Of a DNA stretch of 64,000 nt, positions 26,678-35,489 are shown piece after piece. A program made the translations under genes and the position numbers. The stretch's first letter is position 1. Each line of letters begins with the position of its first letter. The DNA comes from Sedimentibacter acidaminivorans (GTDB lineage Bacteria > Bacillota > Clostridia > Tissierellales > Sedimentibacteraceae): positions 248,001 to 312,000 of the forward strand of contig NZ_JAGGKS010000002.1 of the NCBI RefSeq assembly GCF_017873955.1, read 5' to 3'. Below the pieces are notes generated by a model that was not told the origin of the DNA, did no database searches, and worked only from the letters and a program-made list of their open reading frames with translations.

Positions 26678-27274
26678 TTAGATGCATCCTTTGGAAAAAT
26701 CTGAAGAACATACCGTCTCCGTATTATTCTCATCATTATTTTGTTGGAGCAATTCTATTACATATTTTTCTATTTCTTCTGGTGTAACTGTTGGTGCGAA
26801 TCTTGCTACTACAGTTCCTTTGCTGTCTATTAAAAACTTAGTAAAGTTCCATCTTATATCTTTTTCAGCAATTCCTGGCGTATAACCTTTAACTTTTTGA
26901 TAAAATTTATCTGTACCATCATTTTTAGTTTCATCAACAGTAGATTTCAAATATTTGTATAACGGTTCTTCATTTTCTCCATTTACTTTAATTTTAGCAA
27001 ATTGTTTAAATTCAACACCAAAACTTAATTTACAAAATCCAACTATTTCTTCATTTGTTCCTGGCGCTTGTTCTAAAAATTGATTGCTTGGAAAATCCAA
27101 AATTTCAAAACCATCAGGACTATATTTTTCATAAAGTCCCTGAAGACCATCATATTGCGGTGTAAATCCACAACCTGTAGCACCATTTATTACTAGCAAT
27201 ACTTTACCTTTATATTCTGACAAAGAAAAATCTTCGTCTTGTATATCTTTTACTATAAAATCATATATTTTCAT
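26678..27274 (-). CDS. Glutathione-peroxidase-family thiol peroxidase (Cys type)
   Basis: A 198-residue thioredoxin-fold peroxidase. The catalytic site reads GATGCGFTPQY with Cys35 (TGT codon, not Sec), and LDFPSNQFLEQAPG and RWNFTKFLID are also conserved, providing the Gln and Trp/Asn of the tetrad. Bacterial Cys homologues generally use thioredoxin rather than glutathione to reduce peroxides. The protein extends about 15 residues past the usual end with a tail containing two more cysteines (VCSSDFSKGC). It has a GGAGG ribosome site and appears monocistronic. Confidence 0.9.
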   Translation of the reverse strand: MKIYDFIVKDIQDEDFSLSEYKGKVLLVINGATGCGFTPQYDGLQGLYEKYSPDGFEILDFPSNQFLEQAPGTNEEIVGFCKLSFGVEFKQFAKIKVNGENEEPLYKYLKSTVDETKNDGTDKFYQKVKGYTPGIAEKDIRWNFTKFLIDSKGTVVARFAPTVTPEEIEKYVIELLQQNNDENNTETVCSSDFSKGCI

Positions 27275-27398
27275 GTAAGCCTCCTATTTTTATTATATTT
27301 AATATATACCCTGATTTAAGAGTTCTAAGCATGAAAAATATTTTTTTACTTTACAAATACCTTAAATTTGGAAAATTGTTAATTTCAAACTAAACCGT

Positions 27399-28031
27399 TT
27401 ATTTTGATGGTATAAACTCTCTTATCTTTACCCCATTGTTTTTAAGTTTTTCAACTATCTTCTCAAGGCCATCACCTTCAAGTCTTATTGATATCTCCTT
27501 AATTTCCATTACTCCGGTATCCATCTGTACTATGTTAGTTATATTTGCTCCATTTTTATAAATTATTTCAGAAATTTTAGCAATGACACCAGAAAAATCG
27601 CTAGCCAATATTACAAGTTTCGCATCCTTTAGACCAAAAACCTTAATTATAATATCAAAAAGAACTTTTTGCGTCAAAATTCCTAAAAATCTATCATCGC
27701 TGTCTACTACAGGCAAAAATCTCACCTTTGACTTGAAGAAAATTTCAGCTGCTTCTTCCACAGGAGTACTATCTTTTAATGCTTCAAGAGGTGTTGTTAT
27801 AAATTCTGCTACAGGTTTTTGAAAAAACTTATTATAATCTGTTTCCCCTGACTTAAAAAACTCATCATAAACAAATTGCTTTGATAAAAACCCTACAAAT
27901 TTCTTATCCTCAAAGACTGGCAAAGATAAAAAGCCATTTTCCTCGATTGTTTGAACTGCTTTTTGAGCAGTATCTTTTGTAGATAAAGTTATTAATTTAT
28001 TTGCAGGCATAATAATTGATCTTATTAACAT
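27399..28031 (-). CDS. CBS-pair plus ACT domain protein (AcuB-like)
   Basis: A 210-residue cytoplasmic protein. Two CBS motifs (about residues 1-60 and 75-125, e.g. GFLSLPVFEDKKFVGFL and VRFLPVVDSDDRFLGIL) are followed by an ACT-like domain (about 138-205, LVILASDFSGVIAKISEIIY). This is the AcuB layout. CBS pairs sense adenine nucleotides and ACT domains sense amino acids, so it is probably a regulator. The partner is unknown. The ATG at 28031 has GGGAGG upstream. Confidence 0.82.
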   Translation of the reverse strand: MLIRSIIMPANKLITLSTKDTAQKAVQTIEENGFLSLPVFEDKKFVGFLSKQFVYDEFFKSGETDYNKFFQKPVAEFITTPLEALKDSTPVEEAAEIFFKSKVRFLPVVDSDDRFLGILTQKVLFDIIIKVFGLKDAKLVILASDFSGVIAKISEIIYKNGANITNIVQMDTGVMEIKEISIRLEGDGLEKIVEKLKNNGVKIREFIPSK

Positions 28032-28237
28032 ATGTGCGTACCTCCCATTTATTTTTTTCTTATTATACCATAATCGGTAAGTAAAGAATATAGAAAAGCC
28101 TGATTTTAATTTTTTTTATCTAAATCATGTAGACATCAACCAATATTATGACACTGAATTTTCTTATTATTTTTCAAATGTGTGGTTTGAATCTTAAAAA
28201 GACAATATTATTATCACATAAAATAATTAATTGTTTT

Positions 28238-29113
28238 TTATACTTCATTAACAATTATGTTATCGCTGCTTAGAATTTTTATTAAATTGGCTCCCTCACC
28301 CTTTATATATTCTCCAAAACTATTAAACGACCACTTTATGTTTCCTCCTAGCAAATCTAATGATTCTACAAATGCATTTATTTTTACATTTGAAATTTCG
28401 TCAAGTCTAACATTTATTCTGTTTACCCTATCAAATAACCATGTATTGTTAAAATTACTATAGACTAAATCTAAATTGTAACAATCGGTTACTTCTACAT
28501 CAATATTACTAGGTAGAAACATTTCAACACTGCCTGGATTTGAGTAACTATTGTTATTATTTCTATTACTTGCAGCGTAAATATATAAAGTATTACCTGA
28601 TTTTTTATACTTAATATATTCTTCTGAACTTAATTTTTTTGCTTCTTCCTGACTTATAGCATAAATATTAAGTTTACATATACCGCTTATTTTATTGTCT
28701 TCTGTAGCTCTAATGTCCAAATTATCTATTTCATTTATTATTATTTTATTTATATTTTTATCAATTATATATTCGTTTATAACAGCATCCATATTGTAAT
28801 CTTCAGACAACACCATATTTTGCAATCTACTCATCACTCCAACTTCAGTTACTGCATATATTCCTATATTTACAAATAAAATAGCAAATACGATAAAGAT
28901 ACTGAATATATCATATTTTATAGCTATATTCTCATCCTTGGACGAATATCTGAACCATAGTATTTCTAGCCCTAATAAAACTAATACTATTGGCCACATT
29001 GTAGATATCATATTCAATGCCGATGATTGTTTAATTTGTGACACAAATAATATTAACCCAAAAGCAACTAATACAATACCCATTGAAATAGTGCCTACTC
29101 TTTTAATCTTCAT
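28238..29113 (-). CDS. Membrane protein with LiaF-like N-terminal helices and a beta-rich extracytoplasmic domain
   Basis: About 291 residues. Three hydrophobic segments occur near residues 6-25, 34-50 and 65-85 (ISMGIVLVAFGLILFV, WPIVLVLLGLEILWF). They are followed by a roughly 190-residue domain of short beta strands with repeated Ile/Asn-rich turns (INKIIINEIDNLDIRA, INVRLDEISNVKINAF), like DUF4097/adhesin-type beta-solenoids. It is the last gene of the ECF sigma operon. The start at 29113 overlaps the previous stop. A role in envelope-stress sensing or response is an inference from context. Confidence 0.7.
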   Translation of the reverse strand: MKIKRVGTISMGIVLVAFGLILFVSQIKQSSALNMISTMWPIVLVLLGLEILWFRYSSKDENIAIKYDIFSIFIVFAILFVNIGIYAVTEVGVMSRLQNMVLSEDYNMDAVINEYIIDKNINKIIINEIDNLDIRATEDNKISGICKLNIYAISQEEAKKLSSEEYIKYKKSGNTLYIYAASNRNNNNSYSNPGSVEMFLPSNIDVEVTDCYNLDLVYSNFNNTWLFDRVNRINVRLDEISNVKINAFVESLDLLGGNIKWSFNSFGEYIKGEGANLIKILSSDNIIVNEV

Positions 29114-29882
29114 CTTCAATATTCTCCTCTTCTGCATCAGTCAAGACATCAGCACTCTTTTTATTCTTAATCAACATACGTATACCAGCAAAAATAAATA
29201 TTAATGATACAATAGATGTTTGGATATATCTTCGGATTTCATAATCAATTAACGGGTATAGTACTCTTTCCAACATTATCATAACCCCAATTCCTATTAA
29301 TGCAAATCCAATCCACTCTGGTTTTATTTCAGGGAAAATTATTTCTTGATTTTTAATTCCCTCATTAGAACCATCTACTGTATGCATTGCATCAAAGAAA
29401 CTATAAAACCAAATCAAGGGCAATAAAAACAGCAGTAAAGATATTCCCAACCATCCCATAAAAAATATGGAAAACGCAAATGCTCCCATTATAATTAATC
29501 CCTTTTTCTGATAACCCAGATACATGTGTCCTGCACCTGGTATTATTGATAATGCAAGAGTTTTACTTCTTTTGTTTAATTTATTATCCATAGGAATATT
29601 TCGCGGTATTTCCGCATTGTTATACAACTGCCTTATTTCAATATTTCTCCAAGCTGAATACATATCCAGCAAAGCAATTAACCATAAAATAGGATATCCT
29701 ATTAAAATAATTATCAAAAAATCATTATCATATAGTATTATTGATAAACCCATACTTCCTGCGAATAATCCAGCAAACATTATAAAAAATATTAAAGCTC
29801 TTTCCTTCAATCCAATATATAAATGAGCCAGACCAGGTATAACTGATAATACAAATGCTATAAATTTACTTTTATCTCTCAA
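29103..29882 (-). CDS. Polytopic membrane protein with an internally duplicated helix pair
   Basis: A 259-residue membrane protein starting at a TTG (29882) directly after AGGAGG; an ATG 36 bases upstream has no ribosome site. Two similar units are seen: FIAFVLSVIPGLAHLYIG followed by two helices, and LALSIIPGAGHMYLG followed by two helices. The IPGxxHxYxG pattern resembles TM2/DUF6677-type proteins. The C-terminus has two further helices and an acidic tail. It lies third in the ECF sigma operon. Function unknown. Confidence 0.72.
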   Translation of the reverse strand: MRDKSKFIAFVLSVIPGLAHLYIGLKERALIFFIMFAGLFAGSMGLSIILYDNDFLIIILIGYPILWLIALLDMYSAWRNIEIRQLYNNAEIPRNIPMDNKLNKRSKTLALSIIPGAGHMYLGYQKKGLIIMGAFAFSIFFMGWLGISLLLFLLPLIWFYSFFDAMHTVDGSNEGIKNQEIIFPEIKPEWIGFALIGIGVMIMLERVLYPLIDYEIRRYIQTSIVSLIFIFAGIRMLIKNKKSADVLTDAEEENIEDED

Positions 29883-30363
29883 TGTTTTTCCTCCTTTTAT
29901 TTCTATCAATATTTTCAATACTAAACAAAAAACTTGATGTAGAATCTACTATACTGTCTGAAAAATTGGCAATTATATTGGTACTCTTATTTGGTACTTT
30001 AATTGAAGCCGAAAGTTTTGGCACTATATCAACCAAATCAGTATAGAATCCCCCAAATGTTAAAATTATAGTTACTGATGCAACAGCTACGTAATAACCA
30101 AACTGATAATTAAATATTTTCTTTTTTTGTTTTTTCTTATGTTTAACTATTTTTAATTTAGGCATTTTTTCTATAACATTAGATGTAAAATTATTAGTTA
30201 CAAATTTCCCTGCACTTCTTACTTCTTCTTCATCAATAAGGGTTAGAAAAATCTCCATACAAGTATCGCAGTTAAATAAATGTTGTTCCATTTCATCTAA
30301 TTTTTCTTTAGTCAACATTTTATTTTTATAAAGCAGCCACTCAATATAATCATAATGCTTCAT
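29872..30363 (-). CDS. Anti-sigma factor, zinc-finger (ZAS) type
   Basis: A 163-residue single-pass membrane protein. The cytoplasmic N-terminal domain has His28, Cys32 and Cys35 in EQHLFNCDTCMEIF, the HxxxCxxC core of zinc-associated anti-sigma factors. One membrane segment lies near 90-108 (YYVAVASVTIILTFGGFY), followed by a short outer domain. It overlaps the sigma-factor gene by 14 bases and should sequester that sigma factor until a membrane signal releases it. Confidence 0.8.
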   Translation of the reverse strand: MKHYDYIEWLLYKNKMLTKEKLDEMEQHLFNCDTCMEIFLTLIDEEEVRSAGKFVTNNFTSNVIEKMPKLKIVKHKKKQKKKIFNYQFGYYVAVASVTIILTFGGFYTDLVDIVPKLSASIKVPNKSTNIIANFSDSIVDSTSSFLFSIENIDRNKRRKNIER

Positions 30364-30913
30364 TTTCTTCCCTCCATTTCTCTTTTAATAATATCTTTGC
30401 TCTGTAAAGTCTTGATGCTATAGTTTTTATTGGTACATCTTCTTCTTTTGAAATTTGTTCGTAAGACTTATCTTGAAAATAGAATTTTTCAATAGTATTT
30501 CTGTAGATTTCAGGAATGTTACTTATAACTTTTGTAAGCATTTCTTTTCTCTCTTTGTCAACTAAAGAAATTTCTGGGTTGTTGTTTTGATCGGATACCA
30601 TACTGTCTATCATATCCGTCGTGTTGTCAAAAGCTTCTTCTCGAAATCTTGATTTCTTTTTTCTTATCCAGTCAATAGACTTATTGGCAGCTATTTTGCC
30701 AATCCACCCCTTAAAGTTTTTATTATCATATGTACTTAGAGAAGCATAGATTTGCAGAAAGACTTCCTGTGCAACATTTTCAGCTTCTCCATAATCCTTT
30801 ATGAAATTTAGTATAATTGCGAAAATATAATTCTTATAAAGATTAACTATCTGAGTAAAAGCTTCTTCGTCACCTTCAATTGACTCTTTGATTAACAAGC
30901 TTTCCTTTTCCAT
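30350..30913 (-). CDS. ECF-type RNA polymerase sigma factor
   Basis: A 187-residue sigma-70 family protein with only regions 2 and 4. Region 2 includes EAENVAQEVFLQIYASL and FKGWIGKIAANKSIDWIR; region 4 includes IPEIYRNTIEKFYFQD and SYEQISKEEDVPIKTIASRL. It is the first gene of a four-gene operon with its anti-sigma factor and two membrane proteins. A strong GGAGGGGAGG ribosome site precedes the ATG. Autoregulation is likely for this class, but I cannot fix the promoter. Confidence 0.9.
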   Translation of the reverse strand: MEKESLLIKESIEGDEEAFTQIVNLYKNYIFAIILNFIKDYGEAENVAQEVFLQIYASLSTYDNKNFKGWIGKIAANKSIDWIRKKKSRFREEAFDNTTDMIDSMVSDQNNNPEISLVDKERKEMLTKVISNIPEIYRNTIEKFYFQDKSYEQISKEEDVPIKTIASRLYRAKILLKEKWREENEAL

Positions 30914-31003
30914 ACCTCCCCTCCTTCCTGTACATTTATTATAACGCAGTTTAATTATAAACTACTGCAATAAAAAAGCACTATTTTTATTTTATTGCAA
31001 ACA

Positions 31004-31030
31004 AAAAACTTGCATATTTTACAAGTTTTT
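31004..31030. terminator. Hairpin with T-run between the sigma operon and a decayed gene
   Basis: AAAAACTTG (31004-31012) and CAAGTTTTT (31022-31030) pair around nine bases. T-runs on both strands make it a possible weak terminator, most naturally for the decayed minus-strand gene just upstream (31043-31188). Confidence 0.5.
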
Positions 31031-31042
31031 CGAGAAAAAAGA

Positions 31043-31188
31043 TTAATCATTTTCAGGTACTATCAACTTATATTTTCCAGCTTCAATGCGAACTTGATTT
31101 CCCGAATATTTTCCTCCATTACTGCTGGAAAAGTATAAACTAGCTCACCCTTATATTTAATTTCTTAATAAAGTTTCATTTTATTCAT
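31043..31188 (-). pseudogene. Decayed fragment of an unknown protein
   Basis: Two overlapping minus-strand frames read as one interrupted protein. From an ATG at 31188 the text runs NKMKLY, a TAA stop, then EIKYKGELVYTF. After a one-base shift it continues as SSSNGGKYSGNQVRIEA and then GKYKLIVPEND before a true stop at 31043. The alternating polar/beta character and a sensible C-terminus suggest a real protein once existed. The family is not recognised. The rest of the 400-base gap (30914-31317) is AT-rich without another gene. Confidence 0.4.
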
Positions 31189-31317
31189 ATCACCCAGTGA
31201 ATGATATTTTATATATATTTTTTTAATTTAATTGAATTTGAGCAACAATATGCAAGAATTACCCATAGCTATATGTTATACTTATTCCAGAAGCTAATAA
31301 GAAAAGGGTGATTATTA

Positions 31318-32154
31318 ATGGTAAATGAAGTTCGTACCGTATGTTATGATACGGATTTAAAAATAGAAGCATATCGTTTTGAAGGAATTATGCAGAAGTT
31401 TCCCAATCACTTTCACGACTATTATGTCATTGGTTTTATAGAAAACGGTCAGCGGTATTTGTTATGCAACAATAAGGAATATATAATTAACCCTGGAGAT
31501 ATCACAATCTTTAATCCACGAGATACCCATACATGCGAACAAGTAGACGGAAAAACTCTAGATTATCGGTGTATCAATATAAAGTCAGATATTATGCTAC
31601 GTACTGTGTTTGAAATAACTAGAAGAGAGTACCTTCCCAAATTCACACAATCAGTGCTCTATCACAATGATATTGCGACATCATTGAGGGAATTACATCT
31701 TATGATTTTAAATAAAGATACAGACTTTAAAAAAGAGGAGCTTTTTTTGTTCTTAATAGAGCAATTAATTCAGGACTATTCTGACACAACTCCCGCACAA
31801 AATACAATAGAACCAGTATCTGAAATTAAAGCCGCATGTGATTATTTGGAGTTAAACTATACAAAAACAATTGCGCTTGATGACTTAAGCACATTAGCAG
31901 GATTAAGCAAATATCATTTTATTCGTTCTTTTACTAGGCAAAAAGGAATTTCACCTTACAGTTATCTTGAAACAATTCGTATCAGCAATGCAAAAAAACT
32001 ATTAGAACAAGGCATTCGACCTATTGAAGTCGCATTTCAAACAGGCTTTAGCGATCAAAGCCATTTTACAAACTTTTTTAAAAAGCTGATTGGATTAACA
32101 CCCAAACAATACATGCGAATATTTATAGATATTGATAAGGATGAGCACTCTTAA
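31318..32154 (+). CDS. AraC-family transcriptional regulator
   Basis: A 278-residue regulator. The N-terminal half is a cupin-type ligand domain (HFHDYYVIGFIENG, INPGDITIFNPRD THTCEQ), and the C-terminal 100 residues carry two helix-turn-helix motifs (LDDLSTLAGLSKYHFIR; PIEVAFQTGFSDQSHFTNFF) ending in the AraC signature. The ligand is unknown. It lies 57 bases upstream of the DUF2000 gene on the same strand and may control it. A GGGTGAT ribosome site precedes the ATG. Confidence 0.9.
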   Translation: MVNEVRTVCYDTDLKIEAYRFEGIMQKFPNHFHDYYVIGFIENGQRYLLCNNKEYIINPGDITIFNPRDTHTCEQVDGKTLDYRCINIKSDIMLRTVFEITRREYLPKFTQSVLYHNDIATSLRELHLMILNKDTDFKKEELFLFLIEQLIQDYSDTTPAQNTIEPVSEIKAACDYLELNYTKTIALDDLSTLAGLSKYHFIRSFTRQKGISPYSYLETIRISNAKKLLEQGIRPIEVAFQTGFSDQSHFTNFFKKLIGLTPKQYMRIFIDIDKDEHS

Positions 32155-32210
32155 ACTAAATAAGATTTTTATTTCATTGAAAAAATAACATAATTTAAAG
32201 GAGATACATA

Positions 32211-32633
32211 ATGGCAGATCAGAAAACAAAATGCGTCATCGTAGTAGACGAAGCTCTCCCTATAGGGATTATTGCTAATACAACTGCAATATTAGGGATT
32301 ACATTAGGCAGGCAAGTGCCGGAATGCGTAGGTGAAGATGCTCAGGACGCTTCTGGACAAGTTCATAAGGGTATAATAGCTATACCTGTACCAATTTTGA
32401 AGGGCAACATAGAAATACTTAAGACTTTGAGAGAAAAACTTTATACACAAGATTTCAGCGATATGATTGTTGTTGATTTTTCTGATGTAGCACAGGGTTG
32501 TAATATATATGATGAATATATGCTTAAGGCAAAGACTACAAAAGAAGCTGACCATACTTATTTGGGAATTGCTATTTACGGCAACAAGAAAAAAATTAAC
32601 AAGTTGACAGGAAGTATGCCCTTGTTAAGATAA
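32211..32633 (+). CDS. DUF2000-family protein
   Basis: A 140-residue soluble protein. CVIVVDEALPIGIIANTTAI and GIIAIPVPILKGN are typical of DUF2000, a family related to peptidyl-tRNA-hydrolase-like folds of unknown function. It has a strong AAAGGAG ribosome site. DUF2000 genes are often found beside AraC-type regulators, as here. No catalytic residue can be assigned from the sequence. Confidence 0.78.
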   Translation: MADQKTKCVIVVDEALPIGIIANTTAILGITLGRQVPECVGEDAQDASGQVHKGIIAIPVPILKGNIEILKTLREKLYTQDFSDMIVVDFSDVAQGCNIYDEYMLKAKTTKEADHTYLGIAIYGNKKKINKLTGSMPLLR

Positions 32634-32661
32634 AGATTACAGCCTTAACTGATAGTCGCTT

Positions 32662-34044
32662 TTAATTGATTTTTTTATAAGAATACATTCTTTCATCAGC
32701 AATTTTAATCAATTCGTTAAGTTCTATTCCTTCTTGTGGAAAACTAGCTATTCCATAGCTAAACGTACATATTATCTCCTCATTAACCATTAATAGAGGA
32801 TCATTCTCAAGTTGGTTTAAAATCTTTTGAAATTTTTCTACTAAATATTCCTTATTTGATACAAAAATAATTCCCGAAAATTCATCGCCTCCTACTCGAG
32901 CAATGATATCACTTTTCCTAATACTACTTTTTATTGATTGTGCAATTTTCTTTATCACTTCATCACCAATCAAGTGCCCCATAGAATCATTAATTTTTTT
33001 CAAACCATCGATATCAAAAACAACAAGTTGAAAAGTTTCATTATATTGTATTGCTTTCTCCTTTAACTTTAAAAAACTTTCTTCAAAATAGTATCGATTG
33101 TATAAACCAGTTAGTTGATCATGTTTAGCTAAAAAAGCTTTTTCTTTATATAAAAGGTAATTTGAAACGGCAATTTCAGCATTATTTCTTATGAATTCCA
33201 TTGACTTCACATCATCTTCATCAAAAGCATTTTTTTCAACAGAATCAATATTAATCATACCAAAAAAACTACCTTCATGGTATATTGGAACCGACATGGT
33301 AGATTTAATAAACATTCCTTCTCCAATATTAGCTTTAATACAATCATAACCATTATATTTTGTTAAATCTCTAATATTGACTATCCTATCCATTTTACCA
33401 TCAGTTGCTTTGTAGAGAAAACAACCATCAACATGTAATTTAAAATTTTTAATATCATCTACAAAACCAACAGAAGCGACAACCTTAAAACAGTCGTCTT
33501 CCCTTATAAAAATGGTTCCTAATGTCGAGTTTTCTAAAGCTATTAATGAATTATTTAAAATTAATTGGAATATTTGATTGATATCTTCCATTTTTAAGAT
33601 TGACTGAGTCACTTCAAGCATCAAATCCCTAAGTTTAGATGTTCTAGATAAATTCAATTGACTCACTTTTTTATCTGAAATATCATATAAATGTCCAATA
33701 AAAGTTTTTTTCTCACGATATATGACAATTTTACCAGTAAATTCTACCCATATGCTCTCTTTACTATTCTTATTAATTAGTATTTCTTGTTTCACTGTAT
33801 CCGTTGTACTTTCTAAAAAGTTATGATTATATATGAATAAGTATTCTTTTTCTAAATAGTTAACAAAGTCTCTGACCTCTTTATAATTCAAGTCATTTTC
33901 TTCATATCCTAACATTTTCTTACAGCTTTCATTTAAATATAAAACTTCTTTATTATTAAAAATAATCGTAGGTATTGTAACAAACTTATCTAATTGCAGA
34001 AGTGCTTCATCTTCCAATATTTCGAATTTCCTTATACTCTCCAT
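32662..34044 (-). CDS. Diguanylate cyclase with PAS and GAF sensor domains
   Basis: A 460-residue cytoplasmic protein. A PAS domain (about 15-130), a GAF domain (about 145-290) and a GGDEF domain (about 300-460) follow in order. The active site is intact (ARVGGDEFSG), so it should make c-di-GMP from two GTP. The product-inhibition site RKSD ends five residues before GGDEF. There is no membrane segment, so the signal is soluble. The nearest known c-di-GMP target type in the window is the PgaC-PgaD polysaccharide synthase at 39-41 kb; a link is inference. Confidence 0.9.
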   Translation of the reverse strand: MESIRKFEILEDEALLQLDKFVTIPTIIFNNKEVLYLNESCKKMLGYEENDLNYKEVRDFVNYLEKEYLFIYNHNFLESTTDTVKQEILINKNSKESIWVEFTGKIVIYREKKTFIGHLYDISDKKVSQLNLSRTSKLRDLMLEVTQSILKMEDINQIFQLILNNSLIALENSTLGTIFIREDDCFKVVASVGFVDDIKNFKLHVDGCFLYKATDGKMDRIVNIRDLTKYNGYDCIKANIGEGMFIKSTMSVPIYHEGSFFGMINIDSVEKNAFDEDDVKSMEFIRNNAEIAVSNYLLYKEKAFLAKHDQLTGLYNRYYFEESFLKLKEKAIQYNETFQLVVFDIDGLKKINDSMGHLIGDEVIKKIAQSIKSSIRKSDIIARVGGDEFSGIIFVSNKEYLVEKFQKILNQLENDPLLMVNEEIICTFSYGIASFPQEGIELNELIKIADERMYSYKKIN

Positions 34045-34194
34045 ACGATTTCTCCTTAATTATAATCTTTTTTACATTATATCTAATAAATAATTTTAAA
34101 GCAAGGAAAATCAATTTGTCATAATACACAAAACCAAAGCCAATTGAATAAAATTTCATTTTTAATCAATTGACTTAAATCCGCATATCACATT

Positions 34195-34644
34195 TTACTT
34201 TTTCTTACAATCCGAACAATATCCATATAAATATAGTTTATGACCTACAATATGAAAGTCTGTTTCCTTTTCTAATTCTTCTTCATACGAGGTCAGAGGA
34301 CATCCATGAATTGTAACAATTTTTTTACAATTAATACATACTAAGTAGTGTCTATGTCCCATTTTATTATATTCAAAAAACATTCTATCATCATCCATAA
34401 TACTCAGCTTTGTAACAAGACCTTTATTATCTAAAGTTTCCAGCGTCCTATACACAGTGGATAAATTAATTTCTGTTTTACTTTCTTTCAGTTTAAGATA
34501 TATTTGTTCTGCAGTTATAGGTTGATCGCTTTGTATTAAAATATCAATAATCGCTTTACGACTTTTTGTATTTTTTAATCCGCTTTGTTTTAAATCGTCT
34601 TCATACTCAGCTCTTTTATTCAATATCAATGAACCACCTTTCAT
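34195..34644 (-). CDS. Fur-family metal regulator, probably zinc-responsive (Zur)
   Basis: About 149 residues from an ATG at 34644; a TTG at 34632 behind GGTGG is the other likely start. The winged-helix segment (SRKAIIDILIQSDQPITAEQ, LSTVYRTLETLDNKG) and the dimer/metal domain (HRHYLVCINCKKIV and a C-terminal CSDC) are typical of the Fur family with a structural zinc. It is the last gene of the znuA-znuC-znuB operon and a matching palindrome overlaps the operon's start site. Zinc is the most likely signal; manganese cannot be excluded. Confidence 0.83.
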   Translation of the reverse strand: MKGGSLILNKRAEYEDDLKQSGLKNTKSRKAIIDILIQSDQPITAEQIYLKLKESKTEINLSTVYRTLETLDNKGLVTKLSIMDDDRMFFEYNKMGHRHYLVCINCKKIVTIHGCPLTSYEEELEKETDFHIVGHKLYLYGYCSDCKKK

Positions 34645-35489
34645 GACAATTCTTGTCTTATTGCTATCCCTTTTCTTTTTGCTTTTATTCGAGTGTAACT
34701 TATAGAATACATAGAAAAATAAAATATTACTGATAATATTACTATTATTGCTCCTGATGCAATATTTAAAACATAAGAAATCCATAATCCAGCAACACAG
34801 AAAATAATTCCAAAGATAATTGCATAAACCATACGATTTTTAAGTTTTGAAGAAACTATCCCCGCTGTTGCTGCAGGCGCGGTAAGCAATGCTATTACCA
34901 TTATTATACCCGCAACTCTTATCAAAACAACAACTGTCATTGCAATTAAAACCAATAGCAGATATTCTAAAAAAGCTGTATTTATACCAATAATAAAAGC
35001 AAATTCTTCATCAAATAAATAAGCTTTCCAATTATTATACAATGCAATTACTACGAAAACTACTATAAACGTCAATATAAGCATTAAATAAATATCTGAT
35101 TTTGTTACAGATAAAATATTTCCAAAAAGATAAGAGTTTAAATCAGGCGGATATCCAGGCATAAATGCAATAAAAACAATACCAAGTGCCATTCCTAAGG
35201 ACCAAAAAAGTCCTATTATTACATCAGATTGTGCACCACCTTTCCTTTTGATAAATCCTATTCCCATTGCTGCACATGCAGAGAAGATAAAAGCACCTAT
35301 CATAGGCTCGAATCCCATTAAATAACCAAGACCTACCCCTCCATAAGCAGTATGGGCTATACCTCCGCTCATCATAACTAATTTTTTCTCCACAATTATA
35401 ACGCCGATAATTCCGCATACTATACTGGCAAGAATACTGGCAGCCAATGCATTTTGCAGGAATTTATATTCAAATATTGCATGTATCAA
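34641..35489 (-). CDS. znuB: Zinc-type ABC transporter permease
   Basis: A 282-residue membrane protein of the ABC-3 (ZnuB/MntB) family with about eight helices. KKLVMMSGGIAHTAYGGVGL is the characteristic cytoplasmic loop region. The start is a TTG at 35489 immediately after the znuC stop, eight bases behind GGGGAGG; no suitable ATG exists nearby. The segment near 130-150 carries an FLFGN-like NSYLFGNIL motif. It forms the translocation channel with ZnuC and ZnuA. Confidence 0.9.
   Translation of the reverse strand: MIHAIFEYKFLQNALAASILASIVCGIIGVIIVEKKLVMMSGGIAHTAYGGVGLGYLMGFEPMIGAFIFSACAAMGIGFIKRKGGAQSDVIIGLFWSLGMALGIVFIAFMPGYPPDLNSYLFGNILSVTKSDIYLMLILTFIVVFVVIALYNNWKAYLFDEEFAFIIGINTAFLEYLLLVLIAMTVVVLIRVAGIIMVIALLTAPAATAGIVSSKLKNRMVYAIIFGIIFCVAGLWISYVLNIASGAIIVILSVIFYFSMYSISYTRIKAKRKGIAIRQELS

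Noticed and set aside
26678-27274. Possible selenocysteine in the glutathione peroxidase
   Set aside because: The catalytic position is a TGT cysteine codon, not TGA.
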